Below are positions 54,529 through 62,484 of a stretch of DNA of 64,000 nt, one piece after another. The notes under the pieces were generated by a model. That model saw only the letters and a list, made by a program, of their open reading frames with translations, ran no database searches and was not told the origin of the DNA. The position numbers and the translations under genes were made by a program. Position 1 is the stretch's first letter; every line of letters begins with the position of its first letter. The stretch is from Micromonospora qiuiae (lineage in GTDB: Bacteria > Actinomycetota > Actinomycetes > Mycobacteriales > Micromonosporaceae), in assembly GCF_016863555.1 (NCBI RefSeq), contig NZ_BOPC01000017.1, positions 62,001 to 126,000 on the forward strand. Reading direction: 5' to 3'.

Positions 54529-55656
54529 GTGCGTGACGCAGTCACGACGGCCCGACGGGTCGTCGTCAAGATCGGATCATCCTCGTTGACCACCACCGGT
54601 GGAGGGCTGGACGACGAGCGGCTCGACGCCCTCGTCGACGCCCTCGGCACGAGTACGCCCGGCGGCGACCCCGCAGCCGACGGGCGTGAGGTGGTGCTCG
54701 TCTCCTCCGGGGCGATCGCCGCCGGCCTGGCCCCACTCGGGTTGAACCGGCGACCGCGCGACCTGGCCACCCAGCAGGCCGCCGCCAGCGTCGGTCAAGG
54801 GCTGCTGATCGGGCGGTACGCTGCGGCCTTCGCCCGACACGGCCGTACCGTCGGCCAGGTGCTGCTCACCCTCGACGACGTGACCCGGCGGGCGCACTAC
54901 CGCAACGCGTACCGCACCCTGCGGAAGCTGCTCGACCTGCGGGCGGTGCCGATCGTCAACGAGAACGACACGGTCGCCACCGAGGAGATCCGGTTCGGCG
55001 ACAACGACCGGCTGGCCGCGCTGGTGGCCGCGCTGGTCGACGCCGACCTGCTGGTGCTTCTCTCCGACGTCGACGCGCTCTGGACGGGCGACCCGGCACG
55101 CCCCGGCTCCGACCGCATCGCCGAGGTACGCGACGAGGCCGACCTGGCCGGCATCGACATCGGCGGCAGCGGCCGTTCGGGAGTCGGGACCGGCGGCATG
55201 GTGACCAAGGTCGAGGCGGCCCGGATCGCCACCGGGTTCGGCATTCCGGTGGTGCTCACCTCCGCCGCCCAGGCCGTCGCGGCGCTGGCCGGCGAGCCGG
55301 TCGGCACCTTCTTCCACCCCAGCCTCCGCCGGCCGGCCGCCCGGCTGTTCTGGCTCGCCCACGCCACCTCGCCCCGGGGGCGGCTGCACCTCGATCCCGG
55401 TGCGGTCGCCGCCGTGGTGGACCGGCGCAAGTCGCTGCTGCCAGCCGGGATCACCGCCGTGGACGGGGCGTTCACCGCCGGGGATCCGGTCGACCTGGTC
55501 GACACCTCCGGCGCACCGGTGGCCCGAGGGCTGGTCAACTACGACGCGGTCGAGCTGCCCGGCCTGCTCGGGCGCTCCACCGCCGACCTCGCCGCGGCGC
55601 TCGGCCCGGCGTACGAACGAGAGGTCGTCCACCGCGACGACCTGGTACTGCTGTAA
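54529..55656 (+). CDS. proB: Glutamate 5-kinase
   Basis: The first enzyme of proline synthesis, phosphorylating glutamate (375 residues). The amino-acid kinase domain (VVVKIGSSSLT near 10-20, VSSGAIAAG near 58, IVNENDTVATEEIRFGDNDR near 142-161) is followed by a PUA domain from about 285. The GTG at 54529 gives the usual N-terminus; AGG lies only a few bases before it. Repeat copy B and then proA follow after the stop. Confidence 0.96.
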   Translation: MRDAVTTARRVVVKIGSSSLTTTGGGLDDERLDALVDALGTSTPGGDPAADGREVVLVSSGAIAAGLAPLGLNRRPRDLATQQAAASVGQGLLIGRYAAAFARHGRTVGQVLLTLDDVTRRAHYRNAYRTLRKLLDLRAVPIVNENDTVATEEIRFGDNDRLAALVAALVDADLLVLLSDVDALWTGDPARPGSDRIAEVRDEADLAGIDIGGSGRSGVGTGGMVTKVEAARIATGFGIPVVLTSAAQAVAALAGEPVGTFFHPSLRRPAARLFWLAHATSPRGRLHLDPGAVAAVVDRRKSLLPAGITAVDGAFTAGDPVDLVDTSGAPVARGLVNYDAVELPGLLGRSTADLAAALGPAYEREVVHRDDLVLL

Positions 55657-55709
55657 GCAGGGGCCCCCTTTTAACGCCTGGTGTATTAAAAGGGGCCCCT
55701 CCTAACACC
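55653..55709 (+). repeat. Two-palindrome 3' element, copy B (after proB)
   Basis: It begins inside the proB stop (GTAAGCAGGGGCCCCCTTTT), then AACGCCTGGTGTATTAAA, then AGGGGCCCCTCCTAACACC. It has the same order and sense orientation relative to the upstream gene as the other copies. It ends 14 bases before the proA ATG, so it lies within the proB-proA junction. Confidence 0.75.
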
Positions 55710-55723
55710 GTGAGGAGCATGGG

Positions 55724-56968
55724 ATGAGCGTGAGCGAGCAAGCCCGCCGGGCGCGTACGGCGGCGGAGGCGCTGGCCGTGGCGACGCGTACCGTCAAGGA
55801 CGCCGCGCTGCACGCGATGGCCGACGCGCTGGTGGCGCGTACCCCCGAGATCGTGGCCGCGAACGGCGCGGACCTGGCGGCCGGACGCGAAGCCGGGCTG
55901 AGCGCGGCAATCCTGGACCGGCTCGCCCTCGACGAGGGCCGGGTCGCCGACATCGCCGACGCGCTGCGCGAGATGGCCGCGCTGCCCGACCCGGTGGGCG
56001 AGGTACTCCGCGGCTCGACCCTGCCCAACGGGCTGGAGCTGCGACAGATCCGAGTGCCCTTCGGCGTGGTCGGCATCATCTACGAGGCTCGGCCGAACGT
56101 CACCGTGGACGCCGCCGGCATCTGCCTGAAGTCCGGCAACGCGGCGCTGCTGCGCGGCTCCTCCTCGGCCGCGCACTCCAACGCGGCGCTGGTGGCGGTG
56201 CTGCGGGACGCGATCGCCGATGCCGGCCTGCCGGCGGACGCCGTGCAGCTGCTCGACGCCACCACCCGCGACTCGGTCAAGGAGCTGATGCGGGCACGGG
56301 GCCTGGTGGACGTGCTGATCCCGCGCGGCGGCGCGTCGTTGATCCGGACCGTGGTCGAGGAGTCGACCGTGCCGGTGATCGAAACCGGAGTGGGCAACTG
56401 CCACGTCTACGTGGACGCCGCCGCCGACATCGGCAAGGCCGTCGCAATCACGCTCAACTCCAAGACGCAGCGGCTGTCGACCTGCAACACCGCCGAGTCG
56501 CTGCTGGTGCACGCGGAAATCGCCGACGCATTCCTGCCGCCGGTGCTCGCCGCCCTCGCCGAGACCGGGGTCACCGTGCACGGCGACGCCCGGGTGGCCG
56601 CCTACTCCGACGCGGTGGTCGCCGCCACCGACGAGGACTTCGCCACCGAGTACCTCTCCGCGGACATTGCCGTCGCCGTCGTCGACTCGCTCGACGCGGC
56701 GGTCGGGCACATCCGGCGGTACGGCAGCGGCCACACCGACGCGATCGTCACCGACTCGCAGTCGGCGGCCCGGGAGTTCGTGGCCCGGGTCGACTCGGCG
56801 GCCGTGATGGTGAACGCCTCGACCCGGTTCACCGACGGCGGCGAGTTCGGCTTCGGCGCCGAGATCGGCATCTCCACCCAGAAGCTGCACGCCCGCGGCC
56901 CGATGGGCCTGCCCGAGCTGACCAGCACCAAGTACGTCGTCACCGGCGACGCCCACCTACGCGGCTGA
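55724..56968 (+). CDS. proA: Gamma-glutamyl phosphate reductase
   Basis: The second enzyme of proline synthesis, making glutamate 5-semialdehyde (414 residues). [20 protein letters not shown] near 115-134 and [17 protein letters not shown] with the active Cys near 252 are diagnostic. The ATG has GAGGAG about six bases upstream. It is cotranscribed with proB unless repeat B terminates. Confidence 0.96.
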   Translation: MSVSEQARRARTAAEALAVATRTVKDAALHAMADALVARTPEIVAANGADLAAGREAGLSAAILDRLALDEGRVADIADALREMAALPDPVGEVLRGSTLPNGLELRQIRVPFGVVGIIYEARPNVTVDAAGICLKSGNAALLRGSSSAAHSNAALVAVLRDAIADAGLPADAVQLLDATTRDSVKELMRARGLVDVLIPRGGASLIRTVVEESTVPVIETGVGNCHVYVDAAADIGKAVAITLNSKTQRLSTCNTAESLLVHAEIADAFLPPVLAALAETGVTVHGDARVAAYSDAVVAATDEDFATEYLSADIAVAVVDSLDAAVGHIRRYGSGHTDAIVTDSQSAAREFVARVDSAAVMVNASTRFTDGGEFGFGAEIGISTQKLHARGPMGLPELTSTKYVVTGDAHLRG

Positions 56969-56978
56969 GGTGCAAGGT

Positions 56979-57034
56979 GTAAGGAAGGGCCCCCTTTTAA
57001 CGCCTGGTGCATAGCAGGGGGCCCCTTCTAACAA
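56979..57034 (+). repeat. Two-palindrome 3' element, copy C (after proA)
   Basis: GTAAGGAAGGGCCCCCTTTT, AACGCCTGGTGCATAGC, then AGGGGGCCCCTTCTAACA, 11 bases after the proA stop and in the sense of proA. It closely matches copies A, B and D. Confidence 0.75.
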
Positions 57035-57320
57035 CATCGCGGCGCCGACCCGTGCGGGCGGCGCGACGCGGCAGGGCGCCGCCCGGGGCGCCAGGGTGCG
57101 GCGCGGCAGAGCCCGGGGCGCGGCAGAGCCCGGGGCGCGGCGGGGCGCGACCTATGCGGGCGGGGACGGGGCCTCCGGTGGGCGGCCGGCGGCGCGACGG
57201 GCGTCCGTGACGGCGACGCCGAGCAGCACGACGACGCCCGCAGCAGCGGCGAGCAACAGCGGGCCGAAGAGCAGCGGTGGTGCCAGCAGGACCAGGGCAC
57301 CGATGCCACGACCCGACCGC
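57035..57320. other. GC-rich region with a start-less hydrophobic reading frame
   Basis: There is no gene with a start codon. On the minus strand a frame ending with TAG at 57152-57154 reads through RGIGALVLLAPPLLFGPLLL and AAAAGVVVLLGVAV, like one membrane hairpin, then a Pro-rich end. It has no ATG, GTG or TTG upstream before the tandem repeat. It may be a decayed membrane-protein gene. 57060-57150 is a string of imperfect GGCGCGGCAGAGCCCGGGGC repeats. Confidence 0.35.
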
Positions 57321-57395
57321 GCGGCGGGCGGCGGGCGGCGGGCGGCGGGCGGCGGGCGGCGGGCGGCGGGCGGCGGGCGGCGGGCGGCGGGCGGC
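57321..57395. repeat. Heptanucleotide tandem repeat, 10.7 copies
   Basis: GCGGCGG is repeated ten times without error (57321-57390) plus five bases. Seven is not a multiple of three, so changes in copy number would shift any reading frame crossing it. It begins six bases downstream of the stop of the next gene (minus strand) and precedes the hydrophobic frame. Confidence 0.9.
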
Positions 57396-57401
57396 CGAGG
57401 A

Positions 57402-58223
57402 TCAGCGGAAGGCGCGGATCACGGCCAGGGTGGCGTGCACGTCGAACTGGTGGCCGTCGTCGCTGTCCCACCCGCCGTCGCTGCGCTGCGTCTCGGCCAG
57501 CCGGCGACGGGCGGCCACCATCGTCCACTCCTGGTCGTCGACGCCGACCCGGCGCAGGGTCGCGGCCAGCCAGGCTGCGTCCGCCGGAGAGATCTTCGGC
57601 ATCCGCTCGGCGAGAACCGCCTTCATTCGCGCGGATTCGTAGAACATCTGCTGCCGATGCAGCACGGCCGCGCTCAACCAGCCTGCGGCAAGGAAGGACG
57701 GCCAGCTTCCGTCGGGACGCAGCTGGGCGGCGAGCGCCTGCGCGGCGCCGTGCACCACCCCGGCGTACGCGCCGCCGACGCGGTGGTCCAGCGGCCCGGC
57801 GGCACGCGCGTCCAGCCCGGCCACGGTGAGCCAGAAGGCGGCGTTGGCGGTGAGGTAGAGCCGTGCCTCCGGGTCGCCCGGCCGTGCCCACTCGGGGGCG
57901 GTGCCGGCCAGCGCCTCGTCCTCCTCCCAGCAGCCGTCGCTCCGCTGGGCGGCGGCGAGCCAGTCCAGCGCCCGCCGAGCCGCGGGGCGGCCCAGTGCGC
58001 CGAGGTCGTCCAGTTCGACCAGCCGGAAGCAGGTGGCGTCGACCGAGGCGACGTCGCTGTTCCAGGTCGCGGGCCAGCCGCCATCGGAGGATTGGCCGAT
58101 TTCCGCTTTGTCGAGCGCCTCGGGGGGCGCCGGGGTGCCGGTGCGCAACCAGGAGAGGCGGGCACGCTCCACCGCGTCTCCGTGCGCCACCACGAACCCG
58201 ATCGCGGCGTCGATGTCGACCAC
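57402..58223 (-). CDS. Prenyltransferase/terpene-cyclase-fold repeat protein
   Basis: A 273-residue protein of alpha-alpha barrel repeats. QW-like motifs recur: SSDGGWPATW (about 45), RSDGCWEEDE (about 94), RPDGSWPSFL (about 168) and RSDGGWDSDD (about 250). Such repeats occur in squalene cyclases and protein prenyltransferases, but at this length it is a single half-barrel, and the DxDD or QXXDXXW catalytic sets are not evident. The function is unknown. It starts at GTG with no clear SD. Confidence 0.75.
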   Translation of the reverse strand: MVDIDAAIGFVVAHGDAVERARLSWLRTGTPAPPEALDKAEIGQSSDGGWPATWNSDVASVDATCFRLVELDDLGALGRPAARRALDWLAAAQRSDGCWEEDEALAGTAPEWARPGDPEARLYLTANAAFWLTVAGLDARAAGPLDHRVGGAYAGVVHGAAQALAAQLRPDGSWPSFLAAGWLSAAVLHRQQMFYESARMKAVLAERMPKISPADAAWLAATLRRVGVDDQEWTMVAARRRLAETQRSDGGWDSDDGHQFDVHATLAVIRAFR

Positions 58224-58318
58224 GGCGGTCAGGCTACCGGCGAGAACGTCATTCCGCCTCGGTTCTTCGGGCGGGCGGACCGGCCTGTCGGCGGGGTTGA
58301 GCAGGGCGTCGAGGCGGG

Positions 58319-58373
58319 TTGTTAAGAAGGGGCCCCTTCTCTACCGCAGGCGTTAAGAAGGGGCCCTTCCTTC
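58319..58373 (-). repeat. Two-palindrome 3' element, copy D (after moeZ)
   Basis: In the sense of moeZ: GTGAAGGAAGGGCCCCTTCT, TAACGCCTGCGGTAGAG, AAGGGGCCCCTTCTTAACA. It starts within a few bases of the moeZ stop. Pairing of the outer halves gives a stem of about 16 bp. It lies between convergently placed moeZ and the 5' side of the prenyltransferase-like gene. Confidence 0.75.
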
Positions 58374-58376
58374 ACA

Positions 58377-59558
58377 TCAGTACTCGGGGAGGGAGGGGTC
58401 GATCTGCTTGATCCAGGAGAGCACGCCGCCCTGGACGTGGACCGCGTCGCGGAAACCGGCCGCCTTCAGCGCGGCGAGCGCCTCGGCGGAGCGGACGCCG
58501 GACTTGCAGTGCAGCACGATCTGCTTGTCCTGCGGCAGCTTGGCCAGCGCCTCACCCGAGATGATCTCGCCCTTCGGAATCAGGGTCGAGCCGGGGATGC
58601 GAACAATCTCGTGCTCGGCCGGTTCCCGTACGTCGACGAGGAAGATGTCCTTGTCGGCGTCCTGCCACTCCTTCAGCTCGGCCGCGGTGATGGTCGCGTC
58701 GACCACCGCCTCCTGCGCCTCGACGGACACCGCACCGCAGAAGTCCTCGTAGTCCTCCATCAGGTCGGTGAGCGTGGCGTTCTCGCCGCAGAGCACGCAG
58801 TTCGGGTCCTTGCGTACCTTGATCTTGCGGTAGCTCATCTCCAGGGCGTCGTAGACCATCAGCCGGCCGACCAACGGCTCGCCGATGCCGGTGAGCAGCT
58901 TGATCGCCTCGTTGACCTGGATCGACCCGATCGAAGCGCAGAGCACGCCGAGCACGCCACCCTCGGCGCAGGAGGGGACCATGCCGGGCGGCGGGGGCTC
59001 CGGGTAGAGGCAGCGGTAGCAGGGACCGTGCTCGGCCCAGAACACCGACGCCTGGCCGTCGAAGCGGTAGATCGACCCCCAGACGTACGGCTTGCCGAGC
59101 AGCACCGCGGCGTCGTTGACCATGTACCGGGTGGCGAAGTTGTCGGTGCCGTCGAGGATCAGGTCGTACTGGGCGAAGATCTCGCGGACGTTCTCCCGGT
59201 CCAGCACCGTGTTGTGAATCACGACGTCGACCAGCGGGTTGATCTCGCGAATGCTCGCCGCGGCCGACTCGGCCTTCGGGCGGCCGATGTCGGAGACGCC
59301 GTGGATGATCTGCCGCTGGAGGTTGGACTCGTCGACGGTGTCGAAGTCGATGATGCCGAGCGTGCCCACCCCGGCGGCGGCCAGGTACAGCAGGGCCGGC
59401 GAGCCGAGGCCCCCGGCACCGACACAGAGCACCCGGGCGTTCTTCAGCCGCTTCTGGCCCTCCACACCGACATCGGGGATGATCAGGTGGCGCGAGTAGC
59501 GGCGGATCTCGTCAACGGTCAGCTCGGCGGCGGGTTCGACGAGCGGGGGCAACGACAC
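58377..59558 (-). CDS. moeZ: Adenylyltransferase/sulfurtransferase MoeZ
   Basis: A 393-residue E1-like enzyme that adenylates and then sulfurates ubiquitin-like carriers such as MoaD and CysO. The ThiF/MoeB domain has VGAGGLGSPALLYLAAAG near 45 and zinc-binding CYRC and CVLC pairs; the C-terminal rhodanese domain (from about 275) has the active HCKSGVRS. The GTG at 59558 (VSLPPLVEPAAEL) has GGGGAG six bases upstream. It is next to DUF3152 genes, as I recall for moeZ in mycobacteria. Confidence 0.95.
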   Translation of the reverse strand: MSLPPLVEPAAELTVDEIRRYSRHLIIPDVGVEGQKRLKNARVLCVGAGGLGSPALLYLAAAGVGTLGIIDFDTVDESNLQRQIIHGVSDIGRPKAESAAASIREINPLVDVVIHNTVLDRENVREIFAQYDLILDGTDNFATRYMVNDAAVLLGKPYVWGSIYRFDGQASVFWAEHGPCYRCLYPEPPPPGMVPSCAEGGVLGVLCASIGSIQVNEAIKLLTGIGEPLVGRLMVYDALEMSYRKIKVRKDPNCVLCGENATLTDLMEDYEDFCGAVSVEAQEAVVDATITAAELKEWQDADKDIFLVDVREPAEHEIVRIPGSTLIPKGEIISGEALAKLPQDKQIVLHCKSGVRSAEALAALKAAGFRDAVHVQGGVLSWIKQIDPSLPEY

Positions 59559-59702
59559 GGTGAACTCCCCGGGATCGATGTGACAGGCAACCGCCATTGT
59601 TGCTCGCCGAGGTGCCCATCGACCATGAGTAGGGACACGTCGCCCGGCATGCGGGAGCGGGAATAACCGGGTGGGACCCGGGATCTCGGGTACGCGGGCA
59701 GC

Positions 59703-60488
59703 TCAGGACAGAAGATCGCCGGCATAGCGGTGGCCGTCGAGGAAGGGCCAGGCATTCGCCACGCAGCCCGCCAGGCCGTACGTCTGCTGCTGCATCACCG
59801 GCGCGGGGTGGCCGGGCCCGGGGCATGCCTCGTGCCCCTCCCCGAACTCGTGGCCAACCTCATGGTTGATCACGTATGCCCGGTACACCGCCAGCGGCGC
59901 CCCGTAGTCCGGCACCGCCTCCAGCCAGCGCGCCAGGTTGATGATTACTCTCCCGGGAAGCCGACAGGAGGTGTATCCCTCGGTGTGCAGCCCGCCCTGG
60001 GCGCACATCTCCGTCGAGGTGAGCGGGGTGGCCAGATAGACGGTGAAGTCCGCTGCTTCCGCCTCGACGACCCGTTGCACACGCAGCTCACCCGAGCCGA
60101 TCCAGCTACGCGGGTCGGCCAGTATCGCGTCAACCTCGGCCGCGAATCCCGCCGGATCCTGCCCGGTGCCCTGCTCCACGGCGACCCGGTAGCGGGCGAC
60201 CGGCCCGGTTACGCCGCGCACCGGCGTGCCCTCGTCGACCGGCACGAAGCTACCGGTGCCGCTGCTCGGGTACGCACCGGGCGCGGCCGCCTCGTCCACC
60301 CCCGCCCCGGATCCGACCCGGGGCGCACCCGGTTCCGGCCTGGTCACCCGGTCGCTGGCCCGGAGCAGCGACACCGTGGCGAAGATCGCGAGCGCCAGCA
60401 CCAGGGCCGCCCTGGCGAGCGGGACCACCACGAACCGGCGCCGCGACCGGCCCGCCGCCGGCGAGCCGAAAAGGGGTGAAGCGGGCAT
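59703..60488 (-). CDS. Membrane-anchored metzincin-like protein (DUF3152)
   Basis: A 261-residue protein with one N-terminal membrane helix (about 19-42), a Pro/Gly linker, and a DUF3152 domain from about 75. The sequence HEVGHEFGEGH near 218-228 fits HExxHxxGxxH, the zinc motif of metzincin proteases, and APVMQQQ is a likely Met-turn. Four cysteines, in EMCAQ, TSCRLP, EACPG and AGCVAN, may form disulfides. Substrates are unknown. It is the second of two tandem paralogues, before moeZ. Confidence 0.85.
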   Translation of the reverse strand: MPASPLFGSPAAGRSRRRFVVVPLARAALVLALAIFATVSLLRASDRVTRPEPGAPRVGSGAGVDEAAAPGAYPSSGTGSFVPVDEGTPVRGVTGPVARYRVAVEQGTGQDPAGFAAEVDAILADPRSWIGSGELRVQRVVEAEAADFTVYLATPLTSTEMCAQGGLHTEGYTSCRLPGRVIINLARWLEAVPDYGAPLAVYRAYVINHEVGHEFGEGHEACPGPGHPAPVMQQQTYGLAGCVANAWPFLDGHRYAGDLLS

Positions 60489-60556
60489 GATGCCATCATC
60501 GCACCCCGATGGGGAACATCCCCGCATATCGGGACCATGGACCGACGCCGGTCCGG

Positions 60557-61492
60557 TCAGAGTGACGGCCCGGCGTAACGCCGCCCGTCGAGGTACGGCC
60601 AGGGATTCGCGACGCAGCCGTTGAGGAAGAGCGTCTGCTGCATCATCACCGGCGCCGGCTTGCCCTTACCCGGGCAGCGCTCGTGCCGGTGACCCAACTC
60701 GTGTCCGACCTCGTGGTTGATCACGTAGGTGCGGTAGACGGTCAACGGCACCTTCGCCTCGACGTAGTGCGGCACCGACAACCGCCACCGCTCCAGATTG
60801 ATGATCGCCTTGCCCGGGGCGCGGCAGGAGGTGTAAGGCCGCCCACCGATCCGGATGTCCACGCCACCGGCGGCGCACATCCGGCCCGCCGTCCGCGCCG
60901 TCGCGAGATAGACGGTGAAGTCGTACGCGGCCCCCTCGGCGACCTGCCGCAGGCGCAGCCGGCCGCTGTCCACCCAACTGCCGGGGCCGGTCAACGCCTC
61001 CTGCACCGCGAGGGCGAACTCGGCCGGATCGACACCGGAGCCGACCTCGACCGCGACCCGGTAACCCCGCACCCGACCGGCAGTGCCCAGCACCGGGCCC
61101 GTCCGGTCGTCGATCTCGAAGCTGCCCCGCCCCGCCGACGGGACCGGCCCGGGCAGCCGCAGCACCGGCGGCTCGGGCGACGGGCTCGCCGAGGGGGGTA
61201 CGGATGACGAGGCCACCGGCGACGGCGTGACCAACGACGCGGGCGACGACGGGGCGGAGGCGACCACCTCTTCGGCGCCGGCCGCCCCGCGCAGCCATTC
61301 GCCGCCCCCGACGACCAGGGTCACCGCCGCACCGACCGCCGCCAGCACCACAACCGTCCGGAGAACCACGTCGGGCCGGCGCCGGGGTGGCCTTCCGCCT
61401 GTATCACCGGCACCCGATGCTGCTGAATTCCTCGGGCGGACGTGCCGGCCGGAGCGCCGGCGATGGCTGTGCGGGATCGACACCCGGCTCAT
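60557..61492 (-). CDS. Membrane-anchored metzincin-like protein (DUF3152), paralogue
   Basis: A 311-residue protein: basic start, one membrane helix (about 42-66), an Ala/Ser/Pro linker to about 115, and a DUF3152 domain. HEVGHELGHRH near 268-278 again fits HExxHxxGxxH, with PVMMQQT as Met-turn, and the cysteines match its neighbour. The ATG overlaps the stop of the hydrolase gene as ATGA. The two paralogues differ mainly in the linker. 68 bases separate them. Confidence 0.85.
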   Translation of the reverse strand: MSRVSIPHSHRRRSGRHVRPRNSAASGAGDTGGRPPRRRPDVVLRTVVVLAAVGAAVTLVVGGGEWLRGAAGAEEVVASAPSSPASLVTPSPVASSSVPPSASPSPEPPVLRLPGPVPSAGRGSFEIDDRTGPVLGTAGRVRGYRVAVEVGSGVDPAEFALAVQEALTGPGSWVDSGRLRLRQVAEGAAYDFTVYLATARTAGRMCAAGGVDIRIGGRPYTSCRAPGKAIINLERWRLSVPHYVEAKVPLTVYRTYVINHEVGHELGHRHERCPGKGKPAPVMMQQTLFLNGCVANPWPYLDGRRYAGPSL

Positions 61493-62463
61493 CCTGCCAG
61501 GTCGGTCCGGCGACCGCGGTCCCCCGTCTCGGTGAGCAGCCCGACCACCGCCCGGGCCACCAGGCGCGGGACCTCCAACTGCGCCACATGGCCGACGCCG
61601 TCGAGCATCAACAGCCGGCTGTCCGGGATCACCCGGGCGGTCTGCGGCGCCACCCGTACGTCGACCAGCCGGTCCTGCCGACCCCCGACGACCAGCGTCG
61701 GCGCCTGCACTGAACCGGCCATCCGCCACAGCGAGCCTGAGCCGGGCAGGTACGACCGGAGAAAGCTGGTGACCAGGCCACGGAAGGTCCGGACGTACGC
61801 CGCCGCGTGGTGCTCCGCCTGGTGGCGCACCCGGATCTCGTCCAACGCCTCCCGGCGGCGCTGGTCGCTGATCCGGCTGAGGTCGGCCACGCATGCCTCC
61901 ATCACCTGCCGGGCCATCACCTCCGGTGCCACCTGGGCCAGCCGCCAGGCGGCCAGCCGCTCGCCTCGGGGGATCGCCAGCAGGGGCAGCATCCGACCCT
62001 GCAACGACCGGCGGAAGTCGAGGAACGGCAGGGCCGGCGAGACCAGGGTCAGCGTCCGGACCAGGTCGGGCCGCAGGGCCGCCACCCGCACCGAGATGGC
62101 GCCGCCCAGCGAATTGCCGAACAGATGCACCGGTCCCCGGCCGGTGTGCTCGATCCAACGGATCACCCGCTGCGCGAAGACCGGCACGGTGTAGCGCTGA
62201 CCCGGCTCGCTGCGGCCGAAACCCGGCAGGTCGATCGCCTGGCCGTCCAACCGGTGGGCGAGCAGACCGGCCAGGTCGGTCCAGTTCTGCGACGAACCAC
62301 CCAGCCCGTGGACGTAGAGCGCTGGTTCCGCATCCGGCCCGGTGGCCGGTGTCTCCCGCACGTAGGTGACCAGGCCGTCGAGGCGTACCTCTCGGCCCGG
62401 CCACGGTGGCGGAACCGAGTGGGCAGGTAGCAGTTGGTCCGGCCAGAGGGTAGCGAGCTTCAC
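61489..62463 (-). CDS. Alpha/beta-fold hydrolase
   Basis: A 324-residue hydrolase. The oxyanion region is VHGLGGSSQNW near 50, the nucleophile elbow GNSLGG puts Ser near 117, the acid is in VVGGRQDRLVD, and the His is in GVGHVAQLE. It has no signal peptide. It starts at GTG 21 bases after the upstream gene and is translationally coupled to the first DUF3152 gene. It may be comparable to the lipV-like hydrolase I recall in the mycobacterial moeZ neighbourhood; the substrate is not predictable. Confidence 0.88.
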   Translation of the reverse strand: MKLATLWPDQLLPAHSVPPPWPGREVRLDGLVTYVRETPATGPDAEPALYVHGLGGSSQNWTDLAGLLAHRLDGQAIDLPGFGRSEPGQRYTVPVFAQRVIRWIEHTGRGPVHLFGNSLGGAISVRVAALRPDLVRTLTLVSPALPFLDFRRSLQGRMLPLLAIPRGERLAAWRLAQVAPEVMARQVMEACVADLSRISDQRRREALDEIRVRHQAEHHAAAYVRTFRGLVTSFLRSYLPGSGSLWRMAGSVQAPTLVVGGRQDRLVDVRVAPQTARVIPDSRLLMLDGVGHVAQLEVPRLVARAVVGLLTETGDRGRRTDLAG

Positions 62464-62484
62464 CGTTTCAGTCTGCCGGCCGGC

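Noticed and set aside
57028..57891. Arg/Pro/Ala-rich frame crossing the heptanucleotide repeat
   Set aside because: It is a shadow of the prenyltransferase-like gene in another frame with no conserved segment.
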